Assembly (NCBI GenBank): GCA_902614065.1
Contig: CACMJT010000002.1
Coordinates: 62,001 to 126,000, forward strand
DNA length: 64,000 nucleotides
DNA from: an uncultured Bacteroidota bacterium
GTDB lineage: Bacteria; Bacteroidota; Bacteroidia; Flavobacteriales; Flavobacteriaceae
Direction: 5' to 3'
The notes under the pieces are model-generated. The model did no database searches and had not been told where the DNA came from. It saw only the letters and a program-made list of their open reading frames with translations. Every line of letters starts with the position of its first letter. The first letter of the stretch is position 1. The position numbers and the translations under genes were made by a program. Shown here one piece after another: positions 1 to 7,614 of the stretch.

Positions 1-380
1 AAGTGTATAGATTAGGTCCTGGAAGTAGTGGAGCTTCAAATGAGTTCAACGAGGCCAACTTCAAACTAGCTTTAAATCTTGAATACAGATTTAATATTCT
101 TGGAAGATTTAATGGAGCATTATTTACCGACTTGGGTAATATTTGGAATGTTCTTGACGACACCGAAGATAAAAAAAGAACATTTGTAGGCTTCAAGGAC
201 CTAAATGAGATTGCAATAGGATCTGGATTTGGCCTGAGGTATGATTCGAGTTTATTTATTTTTAGGTTAGATATGGGCCTAAAAACCTATAACCCAGCTG
301 CTGTAAAAAATAGACGTTGGTTGAAAGATTTTTCACTCAAAAAAGCTGTTTTTAATATTGGCTTAAATTATCCTTTCTAA
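1..380 (+). CDS. BamA/TamA-family outer-membrane barrel protein, C-terminal fragment
   Basis: The reading frame is open from the left edge and ends at TAA 378-380, so only the last ~126 residues are present. They show alternating amphipathic beta strands, the segment YRLGPGSSG, a strand ending in TDLGNIW, and a C-terminal phenylalanine (NIGLNYPF), as expected for the last strands of a BamA/TamA (surface antigen D15) barrel. Such proteins insert or translocate outer-membrane proteins. In Flavobacteriia the copy beside fbaA and accD is usually the TamA-like lipoprotein form (TamL), but the N-terminal POTRA or lipobox region lies outside the window, so that subtype is inference from context. The GTG at position 3 is internal to the gene, not its start. 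Confidence 0.75.
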   Translation, partial: VYRLGPGSSGASNEFNEANFKLALNLEYRFNILGRFNGALFTDLGNIWNVLDDTEDKKRTFVGFKDLNEIAIGSGFGLRYDSSLFIFRLDMGLKTYNPAAVKNRRWLKDFSLKKAVFNIGLNYPF

Positions 381-401
381 CTAACATATTTCTTATTACT
401 T

Positions 402-409
402 TAGCTTTG
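402..409 (+). promoter_or_regulatory. Putative TAnnTTTG promoter element for fbaA
   Basis: TAGCTTTG matches the Bacteroidota -7 consensus TAnnTTTG and lies 7 nt before the fbaA ATG, so transcription would begin at or next to the start codon and the mRNA would be nearly leaderless. No good -33 TTG is visible about 20 nt upstream, so this is a moderate call. Confidence 0.4.
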
Positions 410-416
410 ACTTTTT

Positions 417-1466
417 ATGGGTGTTGTAACAGGAAATGATGTTCAAAAACTTTTTGATTTAGCAAAGAGAAAAAACTTTGCGATCCCAGCTGTTAATGTA
501 GTTGGTTCTAATTCAATCAATGCTACCCTTGAAACTGCGAAAAAACTCAATGCCCCCGTAATAATACAGTTTTCTAATGGAGGAGCACTTTTCAATGCTG
601 GTAAAAGCCTTAGAAACGAAAATCAAAATGCAGCAGTTGCAGGAGCCATATCAGGTGCGAAACATGTTCATGAAATTAGCAAACTTTACGGTTGTCAAGT
701 GATTTTACATACTGATCATGCAGCTAGAAAACTTTTGCCTTGGATTGACGGTATGATGATTGAAAATGAAAAAAACTTCAAAGATTATGGATACCCTTTA
801 TTCAGCTCACACATGATAGATCTTTCAGAGGAAAGCATAGAAGAAAATATTAGAACATGTGAATACTATCTTGAAAGAATGTCGAAAATTGGTATAACTC
901 TTGAAATTGAACTAGGTGTTACCGGAGGAGAGGAAGATGGCGTTGACAATACTGATATCGATAGCTCAAAATTATATACTCAGCCAGAAGAGGTAGCATA
1001 TGCTTATGAAAGATTGATTAAGATAAGTAATAAGTTCACAATTGCAGCTGCTTTTGGAAATGTTCATGGTGTATACCGACCAGGGAATGTTAAACTAACA
1101 CCAAAAATTTTAAAAAATTCTCAAGATTATGTTTCTAATAAATTTAATTTAGATAACAACACAATAAATTTTGTTTTTCATGGAGGATCAGGATCCTCAG
1201 TTGATGAAATTCGTGAAGCCATTTCTTATGGAGCTGTAAAAATGAATATTGACACTGACATGCAATATGCGTTTATGTCAGGGAGCAGAGATTATTTTTC
1301 GAAAAACGCTCAATATTTAAAATCACAAATAGGAAACCCTGATGGAGATGATATACCAAACAAAAAGTATTATGATCCAAGGGTTTGGCTACGAAAGTCT
1401 GAGGAAGCTTTTGTTAACAGGCTTGAAAAAGCTTTTAGAGATTTAAATAATATCAACACTTTGTAA
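417..1466 (+). CDS. fbaA: Class II fructose-bisphosphate aldolase
   Basis: Cytoplasmic Zn-dependent enzyme that interconverts fructose 1,6-bisphosphate with dihydroxyacetone phosphate and glyceraldehyde 3-phosphate in glycolysis and gluconeogenesis. Visible motifs are LHTDHAARKLLPWID (residues ~97-111; Asp100 proton donor and His101 zinc ligand by comparison with E. coli FbaA), LEIELGVTGGEEDGVDN, NVHGVY, FHGGSGSS and the phosphate-binding NIDTDMQ. At 349 aa it has the normal length of the E. coli-like class IIA type. The ATG follows a T-run; there is no Shine-Dalgarno, as is usual here. accD starts immediately after its stop codon, so the two are co-transcribed. Confidence 0.96.
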   Translation: MGVVTGNDVQKLFDLAKRKNFAIPAVNVVGSNSINATLETAKKLNAPVIIQFSNGGALFNAGKSLRNENQNAAVAGAISGAKHVHEISKLYGCQVILHTDHAARKLLPWIDGMMIENEKNFKDYGYPLFSSHMIDLSEESIEENIRTCEYYLERMSKIGITLEIELGVTGGEEDGVDNTDIDSSKLYTQPEEVAYAYERLIKISNKFTIAAAFGNVHGVYRPGNVKLTPKILKNSQDYVSNKFNLDNNTINFVFHGGSGSSVDEIREAISYGAVKMNIDTDMQYAFMSGSRDYFSKNAQYLKSQIGNPDGDDIPNKKYYDPRVWLRKSEEAFVNRLEKAFRDLNNINTL

Positions 1467-2333
1467 ATGGCTTGGTTTCGAAGGAAATTAAAGGGTATTA
1501 GGACCGAGACTAAAGAAAAAAAAGACACACCAGAGGGTCTATGGCACAAGACACCATCCGGAAATATTGTTGATAATGATGAATTAATTAAAAATAATTT
1601 TGTTTCACCAGCTGATAATTTTCACTTAAGAATTGGTTCAGATGAATACTTTAAAATCATTTTTGATGACAATTATGAAGTTCTTTTTGAAAATCTTAAA
1701 AGCACTGATCCACTCGAATTCAAAGATTCAAAAAGTTATAAAGACAGAATAAAGCAAGCCAAAGATAAAAGTGGTTTAAACGAGGCAATTAAGGTTGGAT
1801 ATGGAAAGTCTTACTCAAAAAATATAACAATCGCTGCAATGGACTTTAAATACATTGGAGGTTCGATGGGCTCTGTTGTCGGCGAAAAAATTGCTAGAGC
1901 AGTTGATCATTCTATAAAAAACAAGAGTCCTCTTCTAATAATTTCAAAATCTGGCGGAGCAAGAATGATGGAAGGTGCAATATCTTTAATGCAAATGGCT
2001 AAAACCTCTGCAAAACTAACTCAACTTTCAGACAAGAAAATCCCTTACATATCTTTATGCACTGACCCAACAACAGGTGGAACTACTGCTTCATTTGCTA
2101 TGTTGGGGGATATTATTATTTCAGAGCCTGGAGCATTGATTGGCTTTGCAGGCCCAAGAGTTGTTAAAGATACGACTGGGCAAGATCTTCCACCCGGATT
2201 TCAAAGTTCAGAATTCTTATTAGAACATGGTTTTATCGATTTTATTGCTCACAGAAATGATTTAAAATTTAAGATCAATTTTTTTATTGATTTAATTCAA
2301 AATAAACCATTAAGAAATTACAATCATAACTAA
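1467..2333 (+). CDS. accD: Acetyl-CoA carboxylase carboxyltransferase subunit beta
   Basis: Half of the carboxyltransferase that moves CO2 from carboxybiotin to acetyl-CoA to make malonyl-CoA for fatty-acid synthesis; it needs AccA, not seen here. The crotonase-fold core is clear: [13 protein letters not shown]-like segment, [42 protein letters not shown] and the C-terminal [13 protein letters not shown]. The N-terminal Cys4 zinc ribbon of the family is degenerate: the ligand positions read Thr29, Gly32, Ser47 and Asp50, and the whole protein has one Cys. The residues around the lost ligands ([20 protein letters not shown]) are otherwise conserved. The ATG directly abuts the fbaA stop, with no gap. 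Confidence 0.95.
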   Translation: MAWFRRKLKGIRTETKEKKDTPEGLWHKTPSGNIVDNDELIKNNFVSPADNFHLRIGSDEYFKIIFDDNYEVLFENLKSTDPLEFKDSKSYKDRIKQAKDKSGLNEAIKVGYGKSYSKNITIAAMDFKYIGGSMGSVVGEKIARAVDHSIKNKSPLLIISKSGGARMMEGAISLMQMAKTSAKLTQLSDKKIPYISLCTDPTTGGTTASFAMLGDIIISEPGALIGFAGPRVVKDTTGQDLPPGFQSSEFLLEHGFIDFIAHRNDLKFKINFFIDLIQNKPLRNYNHN

Positions 2334-2343
2334 AAAAAAATTT

Positions 2344-2351
2344 TATATTTG
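2344..2351 (+). promoter_or_regulatory. TAnnTTTG promoter element for rpsO-pnp
   Basis: TATATTTG followed by CCGC lies 16 nt before the rpsO ATG in the short gap after accD. It is an exact match to the Bacteroidota -7 element and predicts a transcript leader of about 10 nt. A -33 TTG is not evident. Confidence 0.55.
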
Positions 2352-2367
2352 CCGCACAATTTGAAAG

Positions 2368-2637
2368 ATGTACCTAACTAATAAAGTAAAAGAAGAAATT
2401 TTCAAAGAGAATGGTAGCTCAGAGAAAGACTCTGGTTCAGCAGAAGGGCAAGTGGCACTTTTTACAACCAGAATCAATCACCTAACCAAACATTTAAAGA
2501 ATAATAAAAAAGATTTTAACACAGAAAGATCTTTATTAAAGATGGTTGGTAAACGTAAGAGTCTACTAAATTATTTGAAAAATAAAGACATAAAAAGATA
2601 TAGAGCAATTATCAAAAAGCTCAGTCTTAGAAAATAA
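2368..2637 (+). CDS. rpsO: 30S ribosomal protein S15
   Basis: Primary 16S rRNA-binding protein of the small-subunit platform. The protein has the exact family length (89 aa) and the S15 signature region GSAEGQVALFTTRINHLTKHLK followed here in pieces: GSAEGQVALFTTRINHLTKH at residues ~23-42 and the basic C-terminal KMVGKRKSLLNYLKNKDIKR. It sits just upstream of pnp, the classic rpsO-pnp arrangement found across bacteria, and 34 nt downstream of accD. Confidence 0.98.
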   Translation: MYLTNKVKEEIFKENGSSEKDSGSAEGQVALFTTRINHLTKHLKNNKKDFNTERSLLKMVGKRKSLLNYLKNKDIKRYRAIIKKLSLRK

Positions 2638-2695
2638 TAAAAGAATACAAGTTTTCATTGGTTCTACTCTCACAACAATTAATTAATGAAAACAA

Positions 2696-4810
2696 ATGAA
2701 ATACAAAGTACATAAGAAAGAAATAAATCTACCTGATGGTAGACAAATCACAATTGAAACTGGAAAATTAGCAAAACAAGCCGATGGTTCAGCAGTAATT
2801 CAAATGGGAAATGCTATGCTTTTAGCTACCATTGTTTCATCCAGAACTAAAAGCCCTGTTGATTTTCTTCCACTTACTGTGGATTACAGAGAAAAATTTG
2901 CCGCAGCTGGTAAATTTCCCGGAGGTTTTTTTAAAAGAGAAGCTAGACCCTCTAATGAGGAAATTCTTACGATGAGGCTTGTAGATAGGGTTTTACGTCC
3001 ATTATTTCCTAAGGATTATCACTATGAAACACAAGTTATGATTCAGTTGATGTCTCACGATGAAGATGTTATGCCTGACTCATTAGCTGGACTTGCCGCA
3101 TCCACTGTTATTCAGCTTTCAGATATTCCTTTTGAATACCCAATATCAGAAGTTAGGGTAGGTAGAATTGAAGGAGAATTCATTATTAACCCGAGTAGAG
3201 CTCAATTAAAAGAATCTGATATTGATATTATGGTTGGTGCAAGCCATGATTCAGTTTCAATGGTTGAGGGTGAATTTGATGAAATTTCAGAAGAAGAAAT
3301 GACTGATGCAATTAAGTTTGGACATGAAGCAATTAAAAATCAAATCCAAGCCCAAACTGAATTAGTAAATGAAGTTGGTAAGAAAGAAACGAGAGAATAC
3401 GATTCTGGATTAGATGATGAAGATCTTTTGAAAAATATTCATGACAAATGTTACAAGGATTGTTATGAAGTTGCAAAAAAAGGCCTTAGTAAAAAAGAAA
3501 GATCTAAAAATTTTTCAGCTATAAAAGAAAAGCTTTTAGAGTCATTCAGTGAAGAAGAAATTGAAGAAAAAGGTAATTTAATTAATAGCTATTTTTCAAA
3601 AGTAGAAAAAGATGCTGTTAGAGAGCTAGTATTGAGTGAGGGTATTAGATTGGATGGTAGGAAAACAGACGACATTAGACCAATTTGGTGTGAAGTAAAC
3701 TACCTACCATCAACTCACGGTTCATCAATATTTACTAGAGGAGAAACTCAAGCTCTAGCAACAGTAACATTAGGTACGTCAAGGGATGCTAATATTATTG
3801 ATTCACCAACACAGCAGGGTGAAGAAAATTTTTATTTACATTATAATTTCCCCCCCTTCTCAACTGGTGAAGCCAGACCTCTGAGAGGAACTTCTAGACG
3901 AGAAATTGGTCATGGAAATTTGGCTCAAAGAGCACTTACAAAAGTTTTCCCATCTGATTGTCCATACACTGTTAGAGTTGTTTCTGAGGTTTTGGAATCT
4001 AATGGTTCATCATCAATGGCAACAGTGTGTTCAGGTACTATGGCACTAATGGATGCAGGAGTTAAAATTAGTAAACCTGTATCAGGAATTGCTATGGGAT
4101 TAATTTCAGATGGAAAAAGATATTCAGTTCTTTCAGATATTCTTGGTGATGAGGACCACCTCGGCGATATGGACTTCAAAGTTACTGGTACCGAAGATGG
4201 AATTACAGCATGTCAAATGGATATCAAAATTAAAGGACTTTCTTATGAAATTCTTGAAAAAGCATTAGAACAAGCAAAAGACGGGAGGCTTAAAATTTTG
4301 AATGAAATGACTAAAACAATTGAGAAACCATCTGATGAAGTTAAAGAACATGCTCCAAAGATGGTCAAAATAGAAATTGATGGCAGCTATATTGGTGCAG
4401 TAATTGGTCCTGGGGGAAAGGTAATTCAAGAAATGCAAAAAGAGACTGGGACAACAATTGTTATTGAAGAAGAAGACGAAAAAGGAATCATTGAAATTTT
4501 GGGTACTGATCAAAATATGATTGACTCAGTAATTCAAAAAATAGAAGACATAACTTTTAAACCTGAAGTAGGTAAGACATATAATGTTAAGGTAATCAAG
4601 ATTTTAGATTTTGGAGCTGTTGTTGAATTTAGACCCAGCAAAGAAGTTTTACTTCACGTGTCTGAAATTGATTGGAAACGTGTTGAGAAAGTTGAAGATT
4701 ATTTAAAAATTGGTGATAGGATCGATGTTAAATATATGGGAATTGATCCAAGAACAAAAAAGCAAAAGGTATCAAGAAAAGTATTAATTGAAAAACCAGA
4801 AAAAAAATAA
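2696..4810 (+). CDS. pnp: Polyribonucleotide nucleotidyltransferase (PNPase)
   Basis: Phosphorolytic 3'-5' exoribonuclease of RNA turnover, acting as a cytoplasmic trimer. Domain order is complete in 704 aa: first RNase PH domain (residues ~1-145, with [15 protein letters not shown]), helical linker, second RNase PH domain (~315-550, with [36 protein letters not shown] and SGIAMGLI), KH domain (~555-615, with [15 protein letters not shown] carrying the GxxG loop) and C-terminal S1 domain (~620-695, with [20 protein letters not shown]). The start at 2696 fits family N-termini ([17 protein letters not shown]). An overlapping ATG at 2686 is out of frame. It lies 58 nt after rpsO. Confidence 0.97.
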   Translation: MKYKVHKKEINLPDGRQITIETGKLAKQADGSAVIQMGNAMLLATIVSSRTKSPVDFLPLTVDYREKFAAAGKFPGGFFKREARPSNEEILTMRLVDRVLRPLFPKDYHYETQVMIQLMSHDEDVMPDSLAGLAASTVIQLSDIPFEYPISEVRVGRIEGEFIINPSRAQLKESDIDIMVGASHDSVSMVEGEFDEISEEEMTDAIKFGHEAIKNQIQAQTELVNEVGKKETREYDSGLDDEDLLKNIHDKCYKDCYEVAKKGLSKKERSKNFSAIKEKLLESFSEEEIEEKGNLINSYFSKVEKDAVRELVLSEGIRLDGRKTDDIRPIWCEVNYLPSTHGSSIFTRGETQALATVTLGTSRDANIIDSPTQQGEENFYLHYNFPPFSTGEARPLRGTSRREIGHGNLAQRALTKVFPSDCPYTVRVVSEVLESNGSSSMATVCSGTMALMDAGVKISKPVSGIAMGLISDGKRYSVLSDILGDEDHLGDMDFKVTGTEDGITACQMDIKIKGLSYEILEKALEQAKDGRLKILNEMTKTIEKPSDEVKEHAPKMVKIEIDGSYIGAVIGPGGKVIQEMQKETGTTIVIEEEDEKGIIEILGTDQNMIDSVIQKIEDITFKPEVGKTYNVKVIKILDFGAVVEFRPSKEVLLHVSEIDWKRVEKVEDYLKIGDRIDVKYMGIDPRTKKQKVSRKVLIEKPEKK

Positions 4811-4819
4811 TTATTTTTG
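4788..4819 (+). promoter_or_regulatory. Promoter TTG-N21-TATTTTTG for rpoD
   Basis: TTG (4788-4790), 21 nt, then TATTTTTG (4812-4819) match the Bacteroidota -33/-7 promoter pattern. The -33 part is inside the 3' end of pnp. The leader before the rpoD GTG would be about 35-40 nt. The housekeeping sigma gene would therefore have a promoter of its own class. Confidence 0.55.
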
Positions 4820-4862
4820 AAACCTTTTTTAATTTTTAGCGTATAATCTATAAAGTACAATA

Positions 4863-5726
4863 GTGAGACAATTAAAAATTACAAAACAAGTAACCAATAG
4901 AGAAACAGCTTCTCTTGATAAATATTTACAAGAAATTGGAAAAGTTGACCTAATCACCGCTGAAGAGGAGGTAGAATTAGCTCAAAGAATTAAAGCCGGT
5001 GATGAAGTTGCACTTGATAAGTTAACCAAAGCCAATTTAAGGTTTGTAGTTTCAGTTGCAAAACAATATCAAAATCAGGGCTTAACATTACCTGATTTAA
5101 TCAACGAGGGAAATCTAGGTTTAATTAAGGCCGCTAAGAGATTTGATGAAACTAGAGGTTTTAAATTTATCTCGTACGCAGTGTGGTGGATCAGACAGTC
5201 TATTCTTCAAGCTCTAGCTGAACAATCTAGGATTGTCAGATTGCCCTTAAACAAAATCGGTTCTATCAACAAAATCAATAAGATGTATGCTTTTCTTGAG
5301 CAAGCAAATGAAAGAGTGCCGTCTGCAGAAGAAATTGCAAAAGAACTTGACATGACTGTCTCCGATGTGAAGGAGTCTATGAAAAATTCAGGTAGACATG
5401 TTTCAATGGACGCACCTTTAGTTGAAGGTGAGGACTCAAACCTTTACGATGTCTTGAGAAGCGGTGAGTCCCCCAACCCTGATAAAAAATTGTTACACGA
5501 ATCATTGAAAACTGAAATTGAAAGATCTTTAGAAACCTTAACACCCAGAGAAGCTGATGTTGTAAGATTATATTTTGGATTAGGAGATCAACATGCAATG
5601 ACACTTGAGGAAATTGGAGAGACATTTGATCTAACAAGAGAAAGAGTTAGACAAATTAAAGAAAAAGCCATTAGGCGGCTTAAGCACACATCCAGAAGTA
5701 AAATTCTTAAAACATATTTAGGATAG
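4863..5726 (+). CDS. rpoD: RNA polymerase primary sigma factor (short Bacteroidota sigma-70)
   Basis: Directs RNA polymerase to housekeeping promoters. At 287 aa it has the usual Bacteroidota length: no region 1.1, region 1.2 at ~10-45 ([20 protein letters not shown]), region 2 at ~55-130 ([53 protein letters not shown]), region 3 and region 4.2 helix-turn-helix near the C-terminus ([20 protein letters not shown]). The start is GTG; homologues of this family begin MRQLKITKQ as here, and no in-frame ATG lies upstream. This class recognises -7 TAnnTTTG promoters, consistent with those seen across the window. Confidence 0.97.
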   Translation: MRQLKITKQVTNRETASLDKYLQEIGKVDLITAEEEVELAQRIKAGDEVALDKLTKANLRFVVSVAKQYQNQGLTLPDLINEGNLGLIKAAKRFDETRGFKFISYAVWWIRQSILQALAEQSRIVRLPLNKIGSINKINKMYAFLEQANERVPSAEEIAKELDMTVSDVKESMKNSGRHVSMDAPLVEGEDSNLYDVLRSGESPNPDKKLLHESLKTEIERSLETLTPREADVVRLYFGLGDQHAMTLEEIGETFDLTRERVRQIKEKAIRRLKHTSRSKILKTYLG

Positions 5727-5731
5727 TATTA

Positions 5732-6388
5732 ATGAAAATTATAGCTCCTTCTATGCTTTCTTCTGACTTTGGAAGATTAATAGATGAAATTGAGCTCATA
5801 AATAAGAGCAATGCGGATTGGTTTCACTTAGACGTCATGGATGGTGTTTTTGTTCCTAATATTACATTTGGCTCACCTGTACTTGATATTTTTAAAAATT
5901 ATGCAAAAAAACCCCTGGATATTCATTTAATGATTGTAAATCCGGAAAATTATATTGATAAATTTTCTAGCTATAATCCCGATATAATAACAATCCACAT
6001 GGAAGCAGTTAATGATATAAGTGCAGTGTTAAAAAAGATAAAAAATCTAAATATTAAAGCTGGTTTAGCAATTAATCCTGATACACCAATCAAACATCTT
6101 GAACCATATATAAATGAAATTGATATGGTTTGTTTGATGGGTGTTTTTCCTGGATTCTCAGGTCAAAAATTCATCAATAAAACAAATTCAAGATTAAGAG
6201 ACTTAAAAAATTTAATAGAATCTAAAAAATCAAAAGTCTTAATACAAGTTGATGGAGGAGTTGATTTAAGTAATGTAAAAGAGTTATCCAGATTGGGAGC
6301 AGATATTTTAGTTTCAGGTAGTTGTATTTTTAAATCAAAAAACCCAAGCAAAATAATTGATTCTTTAAAGAAAGAATCAAAGGTTTAA
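5732..6388 (+). CDS. rpe: Ribulose-phosphate 3-epimerase
   Basis: TIM-barrel enzyme interconverting ribulose 5-phosphate and xylulose 5-phosphate in the pentose phosphate pathway. Motifs: PSMLSSDFGRL near the start, WFHLDVMDGVFVPNITFG (~31-48, catalytic Asp and metal-binding His), LDIHLMI, ITIHMEA, and QVDGGVD with VSGSCIF for phosphate binding. Length 218 aa is normal. The phosphate-loop motif, usually VNPGFGGQ, reads VFPGFSGQ, a mild divergence. The gene follows rpoD by 5 nt and precedes anmK by 5 nt. Confidence 0.94.
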   Translation: MKIIAPSMLSSDFGRLIDEIELINKSNADWFHLDVMDGVFVPNITFGSPVLDIFKNYAKKPLDIHLMIVNPENYIDKFSSYNPDIITIHMEAVNDISAVLKKIKNLNIKAGLAINPDTPIKHLEPYINEIDMVCLMGVFPGFSGQKFINKTNSRLRDLKNLIESKKSKVLIQVDGGVDLSNVKELSRLGADILVSGSCIFKSKNPSKIIDSLKKESKV

Positions 6389-6393
6389 CTTTT

Positions 6394-7482
6394 ATGTCGT
6401 CGAGTCTGTTGTACGGTCTTGGTGTAATGAGCGGGACTTCCCTTGACGGGATAGACATTTGTTATGTCGAATTTAAAAAAGAGGATGATAGTTACTTCAG
6501 GATAATAAATTCTAAAACATATAAATACAATTCCATTTGGACAAATAAACTGGGTGATATTCACTTAAAAAATGATTTAGAAATAAAAAAAATAGATTTG
6601 GATTATGGTATTTTGATCTCACAAAAAATCCTGGAATTTTTAAACGACAACAATATTTCAAATTTAGATTTTATTTCATCACATGGACACACTGTAAAGC
6701 ATAAACCACCTTATTACAGTATACAAATTGGAAATGGCAAAATTATACGTGAATTAACTAATGTAACAACCATCAACGATTTTAGATTCCAGGATATAAG
6801 ACTTGGTGGCCAAGGTGCGCCTTTGGTTCCAATTGGTGACAAATATTTATTTGGGAACTATGATTCATGTTTGAATTTGGGAGGAATTGCAAATATTTCT
6901 TTTGGTAACATTGGAAGCACTAAAGCTTTTGATATATGCGGATGTAATATTTTATTAAATAAGTATTCTAAAATTTATGATAAAGAATTTGATGAATTTG
7001 GTAAATTATCTTCAAAAGGGAAAGTTATTCCTGAATTGATTGAACGTTTAGATTCAATAAGATACAGCTCAATTAAAGGACCGAAATCTTTGGATAAGGA
7101 AAAATTACTCAATGATAATTATAAATTAATTGATGACTATTTAGCTAATAAAAGTGATATAGATTTGAAAAAAACAGGGCATAATGTTTTAGCAACAATT
7201 GTAGAGCATATTTCAAATGAAATTTTTAATGTCGTAAGCAAACAAAATAATTTAAAAAATATTTTAATAACAGGCGGTGGAGCAAAAAATAATTTTTTGA
7301 TTGATCAAATAAAAATAAAGTTAAACTGTTCAGTTATAATACCAGAGGAAAAAATAGTTGATTATAAAGAAGCTTTGATCTTTGCTTTTATGGGTAAACT
7401 TCGTTTACAAAATAAAATTAATTGTTTAAAAACTGTGACTGGTGCAAAAAAAGATCACTCATCAGGCACTATATTTCATTAA
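6394..7482 (+). CDS. anmK: Anhydro-N-acetylmuramic acid kinase
   Basis: Cytoplasmic kinase that hydrolyses and phosphorylates 1,6-anhydro-MurNAc to MurNAc-6-phosphate in cell-wall recycling. The N-terminal ATP-binding motif GVMSGTSLDGIDI is clear at residues ~10-22, followed by SSHGHTVKH, TINDFRFQDIRLGGQGAPLVP, LNLGGIANIS and a C-terminal ITGGGAKN nucleotide-binding turn. Length 362 aa matches the short flavobacterial form. It closes the rpoD-rpe-anmK run; a 132-nt gap with its own promoter precedes the next gene. Confidence 0.94.
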   Translation: MSSSLLYGLGVMSGTSLDGIDICYVEFKKEDDSYFRIINSKTYKYNSIWTNKLGDIHLKNDLEIKKIDLDYGILISQKILEFLNDNNISNLDFISSHGHTVKHKPPYYSIQIGNGKIIRELTNVTTINDFRFQDIRLGGQGAPLVPIGDKYLFGNYDSCLNLGGIANISFGNIGSTKAFDICGCNILLNKYSKIYDKEFDEFGKLSSKGKVIPELIERLDSIRYSSIKGPKSLDKEKLLNDNYKLIDDYLANKSDIDLKKTGHNVLATIVEHISNEIFNVVSKQNNLKNILITGGGAKNNFLIDQIKIKLNCSVIIPEEKIVDYKEALIFAFMGKLRLQNKINCLKTVTGAKKDHSSGTIFH

Positions 7483-7561
7483 GAAACCTTGAAAAAATTT
7501 TTTAAATTTCGGATGTGAGAATATCTTTTATGATTTTTACTAATCTTAAAATCAAACACTA

Positions 7562-7569
7562 TATTTTTG
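7562..7569 (+). promoter_or_regulatory. TAnnTTTG promoter element for the M14 peptidase gene
   Basis: TATTTTTG lies 45 nt upstream of the ATG at 7615, in the 132-nt gap after anmK. No clear -33 TTG is present. The rest of the gap (7483-7561) is AT-rich and I see no gene, terminator hairpin or RNA in it. Confidence 0.4.
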
Positions 7570-7614
7570 CATAAAAGAAGAAAAATTTGAAAATTAATAA
7601 AGTTTAAATCATAG

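Noticed and set aside
7483-7561. AAAAAATTTTTT inverted repeat after anmK as a terminator
   Set aside because: The stem would be made only of A-T pairs with no loop and is expected by chance in such AT-rich sequence.
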